NCBI GenBank assembly: GCA_029204225.1
Contig: CM055093.1
Location: 5,253,205 to 5,317,204, forward strand
Length of the DNA stretch: 64,000 nucleotides
Source: Diphasiastrum complanatum
Lineage: Eukaryota; Streptophyta; Lycopodiopsida; Lycopodiales; Lycopodiaceae
Reading direction: 5' to 3'
Within the stretch, counting starts at the first letter, position 1; each line of letters starts with the position of its first letter. Shown here piece by piece: positions 57,508 through 64,000 of the stretch. The position numbers were made by a program, and so were the translations under genes. The notes beneath the pieces are model-generated. The model was not told the origin of the DNA. It was given only the letters and a program-made list of their open reading frames with translations, and made no database searches.

Positions 57508-59560
57508 TTGTGGTACCATGTTATCATCATTGCAAACTATGCCATATCGAACTAAAAGAAATGGATGTGCAGATGTTGCCACTAGTTATTTAGGTGGCCT
57601 ACACGCATCAAGGTGTATTTACTACATTTGATGGGGTATGAGATTGCCGCTTGCATATTTACTCTTGCTGTAGAGGATGAGCCCGGCCTCCGAGGCCCAA
57701 AGGTAAACGCTAACTTTGAGTCTCACACGAGTCAACTATTGAAGTATGATTTGAATTTTGAATGTTCACATTGATGATTGCACAATTTATTTTTCGATTT
57801 TCTTTGTCTAAGGTTCTAACTATTGAATAGTTTAACTTTGAATCAATGTTCAATTTTTGAGTTATTAAATCATTATTAATTAATCTATGGATGATCTATC
57901 TATATTTTATTATCTGATTGAATATGATTTGAATATCTATCTAGTATTTATTAGTTAGTTATAACTATCTGGAATCTACGAGATTCTATTTGCATTCCTA
58001 CTCTAAATTTCTTAGTCTTCGAGGCCTCGGGTTAAAATTTAAGTTTCAACTATAAACTAACTACAAATATCTTAATTTGAAAATCCCAATGTTGAATGTT
58101 GAAGTTTGAATGTTCATTAATTAGAACAATGAACATGATTATTTGAAGAATTTTCAGTCGACTATCATATGACCCACCAAGGTGCTATCAAATAAATTAT
58201 CCTTTGACATTCTATATTTGTATAAATTTAGGAGCAAAGATTTCTAACTTGGCAACACCTCTTGGGAGGAGGCTCGGAGCTAGAAAAGCTTAGCCTATAG
58301 GAGCTTGGGTTGTGGACATTGAGAGTCTAGTTTCTAGATAGTAGATAGTACTAAGTTTTTAGTGCTTAATGCTCACTTGAAAGTTGAAATTTCTAAGTCC
58401 TAACCAACTCAGTCATGACTCATGAGTTATGATGACATAAGACGTTCATTATTTATGGTTATCACTGATCATTTTTAATATTTTATGATGAATTGAATTT
58501 TTAGGTATCAATTTGTGTGAAGTATATGGATTTATGTTGAATGATACGACGTAAGGAATTGACACAAATATGGAAACTCTGATAACCTGGTGCTATACGA
58601 CATTGGTTTGGCAACATAGAAACTTTGATTCTCGGTTCTATATGATTGAATAGATGCAACTAACTATTAGTTTTGTAACTGTTTAAATTTTTTTGCAAAT
58701 TCCTTAGCATTCTAATGATACTATCAAACTATCGACCTAGTTTGCTATTTAGAACTAGTTGAGGCATCATAGACACCATGGTAGTTCTGATAATAGCTGA
58801 TTAGCTCGATCAGTCAATTAGCAATGTGACTAAGGAATGTTTAGAATGATATTAAACAAACAAAGATTGAAAACTGAATCTTGAACATGTTTTAAAATAA
58901 ACTACTATAAACTAGTATAGATTGTTATCAGAGATAATTTGGATTAAAAGAGAGAAATTGACAAGCAACATTCATGCACCACAATATTTTGGAATGAGCC
59001 TTGAAAGCTTTATCATTCAGATAACAAACTGTAGTATACATTGATGCAAAGCATTTAGGTGTTGTGCAAACTTTTCAAATTAGTATAAGATTTGATAAGA
59101 CAATACAGAGATGCCCAGTGCTATTTCTCAAACACTTTGATGTTTAGTTTGTTGTGTCTACTTTTTTGATGGATATGATTGCATGTACCTTTATTCTTAC
59201 ATGATCGTCTTGTGATCATGCAGATAGTAGTTGATTCTCAAATAAATACTTGACCATTCGATCATTCATTAGCTCTTGCTCTGATTCTGTACATGTATAT
59301 AAATGGAAAACACAAGTGCTTTCAAATTGGAGATTTATGATAGTTGCTAGGTTAATTACATGATACTAAAGACGATCATAGATTGATATACCATGTATTT
59401 ACTTAGACTTATTGTACCTCGTACAAGCAATACTAAATGTCTGACATAGCAATTGAGGATCGTACTTGAGTTCCGTCATTGAATCACGATCCTTGTATTT
59501 TGGTAGTTTGTTTGTTGTAGACGGTCTCGAGTTTAAGGGTAGTCTTTAAAAAAAAAAGAC
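57508..59560. other. No gene seen
   Basis: AT-rich DNA with many short near-repeats of GAATTTTGAATG/TTGAATATG type. No conserved coding sequence. Confidence 0.35.
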
Positions 59561-59689
59561 TCGCGAGAGAAGGAGCTCCAAAACGAGTGGCACGATGAAA
59601 ATGCCAATCAATATTTTGTTTGACTGGTCAGACGTCGATCGATTTCGATGACTTTAATGCCGATCGGCATTTTGGGGACTTAGGCCTTT

Positions 59690-59880
59690 CGACGTTTTTG
59701 TGTACTTATGTCTTTCAATATGTTTTGGTCATTTAAAACTCCATTATGAAAACTATATCAAATATCGTGTATTTATGCAGATTGTTGCCAATCTTGTGTA
59801 CTTATGCAAGTTGTTGTCGAATATTTTGTATTTATGCAGACTATGCGATGGACTCCGTGTATTTCTATAGACTGTTAGAA
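59690..59880. repeat. Degenerate ~36-bp tandem repeat
   Basis: TGTGTACTTATG / CGTGTATTTATGCAGA / TTGTGTACTTATGCAAG / TTTGTATTTATGCAGAC / CGTGTATTTCTATAGAC recur at about 36-bp steps. A related phrase (GTGTAATTCTGCAAAC, TGTAATTCTGCAGAC) occurs at 28445-28495. Confidence 0.6.
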
Positions 59881-59941
59881 AAATAGAGTAATTTTTTAGA
59901 TTCAACAGGTCTTTATTAAAAATGAAATTTATGTAGGAATT

Positions 59942-60178
59942 CTAAAACTCCCCCTTAATAAGAATTCTTGTAACTTCTTTCTCTTTAGATAACTTTAAAC
60001 CTGGATCCATGGGATTATGTACAAGCCTGCAATTCATTAGATTGAATTTCGAAAGAATGCTAAATAAGTACCTTTGTTGAGTAAGATAGAGGAGACTTTT
60101 ATTTTCATCTTTGTGAATTTGGATCATGAGACAATAATGTGCTTTCCCTATATTCAAGTCATTATTCATAATATTCAT
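59942..60178 (-). pseudogene. Copia RT C-terminal scrap (element J)
   Basis: The minus-strand frame reads MNNDLNIGKAHYCLMIQIHK, SLLYLTQQRYLFSILSKFNL and PMDPGLKLSKEKE, matching the end of copia RT (L..LGIQI......I...Q..Y....L..F.M......TP). Related to element I near 28745-28990. No flanking parts. Confidence 0.75.
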
Positions 60179-60320
60179 TACCAGTATCCACCATAATCAC
60201 GATCAATATCTTAGAATATTCGATTCTCATTATTCGTAATTTTAGATTAGTATTCACAATAATCACGATCAATATTTACAATAATCATGATCAGTATCTC
60301 AAAATATTCACTTCTCAATA
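60179..60320. repeat. Degenerate tandem repeat around ATAATCACGATCAATAT
   Basis: Copies at about 60194, 60258 and 60282, mixed with AATATTCAATTCTCA-like words. Confidence 0.5.
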
Positions 60321-60560
60321 TTCAAAGTTTTGGATCTTCACAAACTATCAATTAAAAAGTCTTCAGGCACATATCTAAAAAGTAGACCGATTATTTATCA
60401 AGTATGGAAGACATTTTAGATATGTCTTGCAAAAGAAAACACAATCACAAAATTATATTGAGATAAAGATCAATTATTATTATTGACAACTTATTGATTC
60501 ATTATATCTTTTACAAAAAGCCTAATAAGTACAATTGTCTACATGAAAGAATCCAAAACA

Positions 60561-60703
60561 AAACAAAACACAATGCATGAGCTTGAAACATATTTGATAC
60601 TATTTGCTAATGACACAATCGTGCTGCTAAAAAAAAAGAAATGAAACGAAACACAATACATGAGCTAGAAATACATTTGATACTATTTGCTAATGACACA
60701 ATC
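60561..60703 (+). repeat. Tandem duplication (~60-bp core, 83-bp period), possible LINE RT scrap
   Basis: AAACAAAACACAATGCATGAG starts at 60561 and its near copy AAACGAAACACAATACATGAG at 60644. Both read (H)ELE.YLILFANDTI, which resembles the FADD box of LINE-type RT with Asp to Asn; this reading is tentative. Confidence 0.55.
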
Positions 60704-60719
60704 AAACTCTTGGGAAATG

Positions 60720-63700
60720 GATTAAAGAGAAAGATAAACTCACTCAAACGTTGAAGGAAAAGTTGTGGATTCAATGGTTTTGCTCATAGTAGTACAAAAT
60801 TTGCACACAGAATTTGCTAAATCAAAAGTCCTATAATATGATGTTCTTAATTTTTTTTTTTTGTCAATCAACTTTGTACTATCTTAATACATCAATATGT
60901 TGTTAAATAGCAAAAAAAACTACAAAAGCAATTATAGAAAAAGGTAAACCTTGCTTTACACAACTTACTTGCATGTACAAAAAAAATACTCAATACCGAT
61001 TCAAAAGTGTTTTTTCAAATGTTCACCTTATGCATGGCATTCATGCTAACAACCAACTTTCAACATGCATTCATGAACAAATTAATGAATTCACAAAAAC
61101 CATTAAGGATCAATCATGTAACATGTGATAAAGTTTAATGATCCAATAAGTTGTTGCTCTATTCCAATCTCGTTCGCTTCTTGTTGATCTTGCTATAGGG
61201 ATCTTTATGTCAATGAAAGCAAAAACGATGGCTTCTGTTATGAAGAGTGATCAATCTCTACGTTGTAAGGTAAGCATACTTCTATAGGCATTCAATGGAC
61301 AATCAGGTCTGAAATTCCTACATAGCAGTAGTGCCTTTTGAGGCCTATTTGGTATAGATTTGTAGGCTATTTTTTCGAGATGGGTAGGGTGAAATTTGTA
61401 ACCTATTTTAGTGATGGTGGAGCTCAACCTATAGACTTTTTCTTTTTACAACCAATTGGAACACGTTTTGTAGACTATCTTCAACACAATTTAGCAAGTG
61501 ATTCATCTAGTAGATCAATACATACATATATAAAATATTCTGTAATGAGAATGATTAGCATCGCTTGCATGCAAATTAAGTTACCTTTCTCGAACTCATA
61601 AATCGATGGAGTGTCTTCTCAATTGTTAACGTCTAGGCGAACTACAACAAAAGACTATCTTTTTGTGAATTGAAGCATGTAACTGGGAAACATGGTTGAA
61701 AGGTTGCACCATGTAGCCAAAATCATCTCCGCTTTCTTGGCCTGCTCAAACCACCACCAAAATGCATTGTAGCATCACCAAGCAACAATCAACTTTCAGA
61801 TTCACAGCTCATCAGAGGTTGGGATGATGGATTATCGTAAATGTTCATATGTTTGCATCAACATCAGTGGACTGTCACAACTTTTGATCTTCAAAGCCTC
61901 TCATCCTCAACTCCATCATCCATCAAAGATATTAGTCACTTCCTTATTGACACCCCTGATTGTTGGGAGAGAGAACGAATAAATGACGAACAAGACGCGA
62001 ACGAGAAGCGAACTCGAACAAGAAATGAACAAGTAGCGAACTCAAACAGAAAATGTTCGTGCGCAGACCCTAAGCATGACTACGCCTATCAGAATGAACA
62101 GAAAAGATAGTGATTGAAATCACAGTCATTCTAGATTACGTAGCCAAACCTATAAATGGACGAAGCGCTAGAAGAATAATATGTCGCGAATTGCAAGACA
62201 AATTATTTGTCGCGAATGATTCGCGAAGAGCAAGACAGTGCTCTATTGATAATTAGTCGCGAATTATTCATGAAAGATAAGAAGAAAAATTAATCATTTA
62301 TTATCAGAAAAAGCAACTAGAACAATCAGACAGAATGAAAAATAAGCATAGCAATATTGACAGATCTTAAACGCAGAATAAATGAACTGTGTCAGATTAA
62401 GTATAGCAAGTATACAGATCAATAATGTGATAGAGCACAAGATAGTAGCAGACAAAACCGCGTGCCCTACCAAGCTTCTGTCTATAATGAGAAATATAAC
62501 CTCCTTTGTTTGTTCTAGACTTATCTTGCTCTTCTAGCATTACACTGCTTCATCGTAATCACAAAATGCACAGATGTTATCTTCTATATACAAAATATTA
62601 CAGGTGTGCAGATATGAAAGTATAGAGCAGATGTGCTGTCTGTAGTGAATCCAATAATGGGTCTAGAATGGTTCAAGAGGCTAACGACAATAAATTTGGC
62701 CAATACAAGCTTCTAATGGGGTCATAAAAGCTTCATACATTGAGATGCTCTATTGTAAAAAATAAAAAAAAAGAGTTAAAATGTTGGATATGAAAATCTT
62801 GTCTATTTGAGCTCAATTGGGAGGGACAAGGAATTCAACGCATGGGTGGACAAGAAGACTTGGTTGAAGCATTTACTTGATATAGTCGAAAAGTTATTGA
62901 AGGAGTGTTTGGAAATGGGTGAGTTAACATTTGTGCCATGCTTGATATGTTTTTAATACTTTGTACTAGTATCTAACAAGCTTTGAGGTTTGAATTGTGG
63001 GAGATATTGAGTTTCCCAAGAGCAAGATAATAGCTCAGTAGTTTGGAGACTTCAAGATACAATACAAAAAGAAGATGTTTATGCGAAAGAGTTGACAAAA
63101 GGGTCATTCAAATAGTCGTACATACATGAAAATGCAAATAGATTGCTACCAAGGTGTAATTTTCTAAGTCATATTACTCAAAATTTCTGACCATCTTGTC
63201 CTATGCATATAAAGTTATTAACTTGGTTTAAAAAAAAAGTACTAACGGTAGCTAAGTAGTAATCTCATCATCTAGTAGTGCCAATAACTAAGCAGTAGAA
63301 TAGTAACCAACGGCCATGGTCCACATGTCAGTTCAGCTTTTGTCGGCATCTCTTTTTTTGTTGGCAACTGCAACCAATCTATATATATCTACATATATAT
63401 TTAAACTTATGTACAGTTTTGCGCATGTGTATGCATCCTCCTCCCCTCACCCATGCATACACATTTTTTAAGTAAAAAACTTGGGGAGGAGAATGCATGT
63501 ATGGGAAAAAGGATGCATGGCCCTCCTCCCCATGCATTCATCTATGGGGCCCACTCCAAATTCAAATTATTCTTTACCCACACACCTAGTGTTTTGAAGT
63601 GCATGTGCATACTTTCATGGTGAAAGGTGTTAAATTAAAGAGACTTTCATTATCAAGGATTTCATTAAATTTGAAGGGCGTTATAAGGATATTTTAAATT

Positions 63701-64000
63701 ATGACACTTTCCACGAGAAAGGCTAAAATAAGAATGCATTGCCCGTTAACAGACATTTGCAAACACAGATCGCCTACCGCCCGTCAACTTTTTATTAAGA
63801 TACTCCCTGTGCTATTGTTGAACATGGTTAAATTTTGACCCCTACTATGGCCGAGATGTGTGAGATACGTTACATATTCGAGATGTGAGATGTGCGAGAT
63901 CGGCCACTATCAAAATCATCCGCCGTCACCCAGATTGTCAATGACCACCTAAATCCACACCATATTTGTACGATCATTGGTCGTCCACCTAAACCATTAG
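60720..64000. other. No gene recognised
   Basis: AT-rich DNA. A cluster of GCGAAC/TCGCGAAT words lies at 61980-62270, and CATGCAT-rich partly self-complementary sequence at 63420-63560. The 87-codon frames at 61338-61601 and 61841-62110 have no recognised domain. Confidence 0.3.

Overview
The window is nuclear DNA of a land plant with a large, retrotransposon-rich genome. The evidence is two plant genes with spliceosomal introns, many broken Ty1/copia elements nested in one another, Ty3/gypsy LTR pieces, a hAT remnant and long (GA)n microsatellites. A 14.3 kb intron filled with transposons suits a gymnosperm or another large-genome vascular plant, but the species cannot be fixed by eye.

Host genes. 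(1) At the left edge, on the minus strand, positions 788-1 hold the 5' coding part of the alpha subunit of ER glucosidase II (signal peptide plus N-terminal domain, cut by the window edge). (2) On the plus strand a SKIP24-type F-box gene spans 39888-56310 in four exons with matching splice phases (39888-40201, 54485-54658, 55804-55966, 56128-56310; 277 aa). Its first intron is 14,283 bp and holds copia, gypsy-like and hAT remains. Its promoter lies just right of a copia LTR. No other complete host gene was recognised.

Transposon layout. 1.7-2.3 kb: a ~590 bp foldback. 3.0-6.1 kb: LTR pieces, (CT)n tracts and a copia RNase H piece. 6.5-9.98 kb: element A1 (gag-PR-INT, minus). 9.98-19.5 kb: element D, a degraded full-length-type copia (minus), holding A1 in its RNase H region and the complete young element C1 (13155-17756; 831-bp LTRs, perfect TSD) in its gag. 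21.3-22.1 kb: a gypsy LTR cutting into A3 (22.07-23.3 kb). 24.5-25.5 kb: a second gypsy-type LTR. 28.5-29.3 kb: copia RT/RNase H remnant. 29635-30466: a solo LTR of family C with perfect TSD. 32.7-39.6 kb: element B (copia, plus) with A2 (32918-37258; two LTRs, TSD) inside it. 43.1-47.5 kb: copia F, interrupted by DNA that holds a BZR1-type transcription-factor domain and a copia LTR with its primer site. 47.5-50.6 kb: hAT transposase remains (minus). 52.7-53.2 kb: another copia piece. 57.3-64 kb: microsatellites, short tandem duplications and a copia RT scrap, with no recognised gene.

Most notable: family A, whose copies carry gag, protease and integrase but no RT or RNase H; C1, a young non-autonomous element with one open ~405-codon ORF; the BZR1-like domain inside a retrotransposon-flanked segment; and the very long SKIP24 intron with an LTR abutting its promoter.
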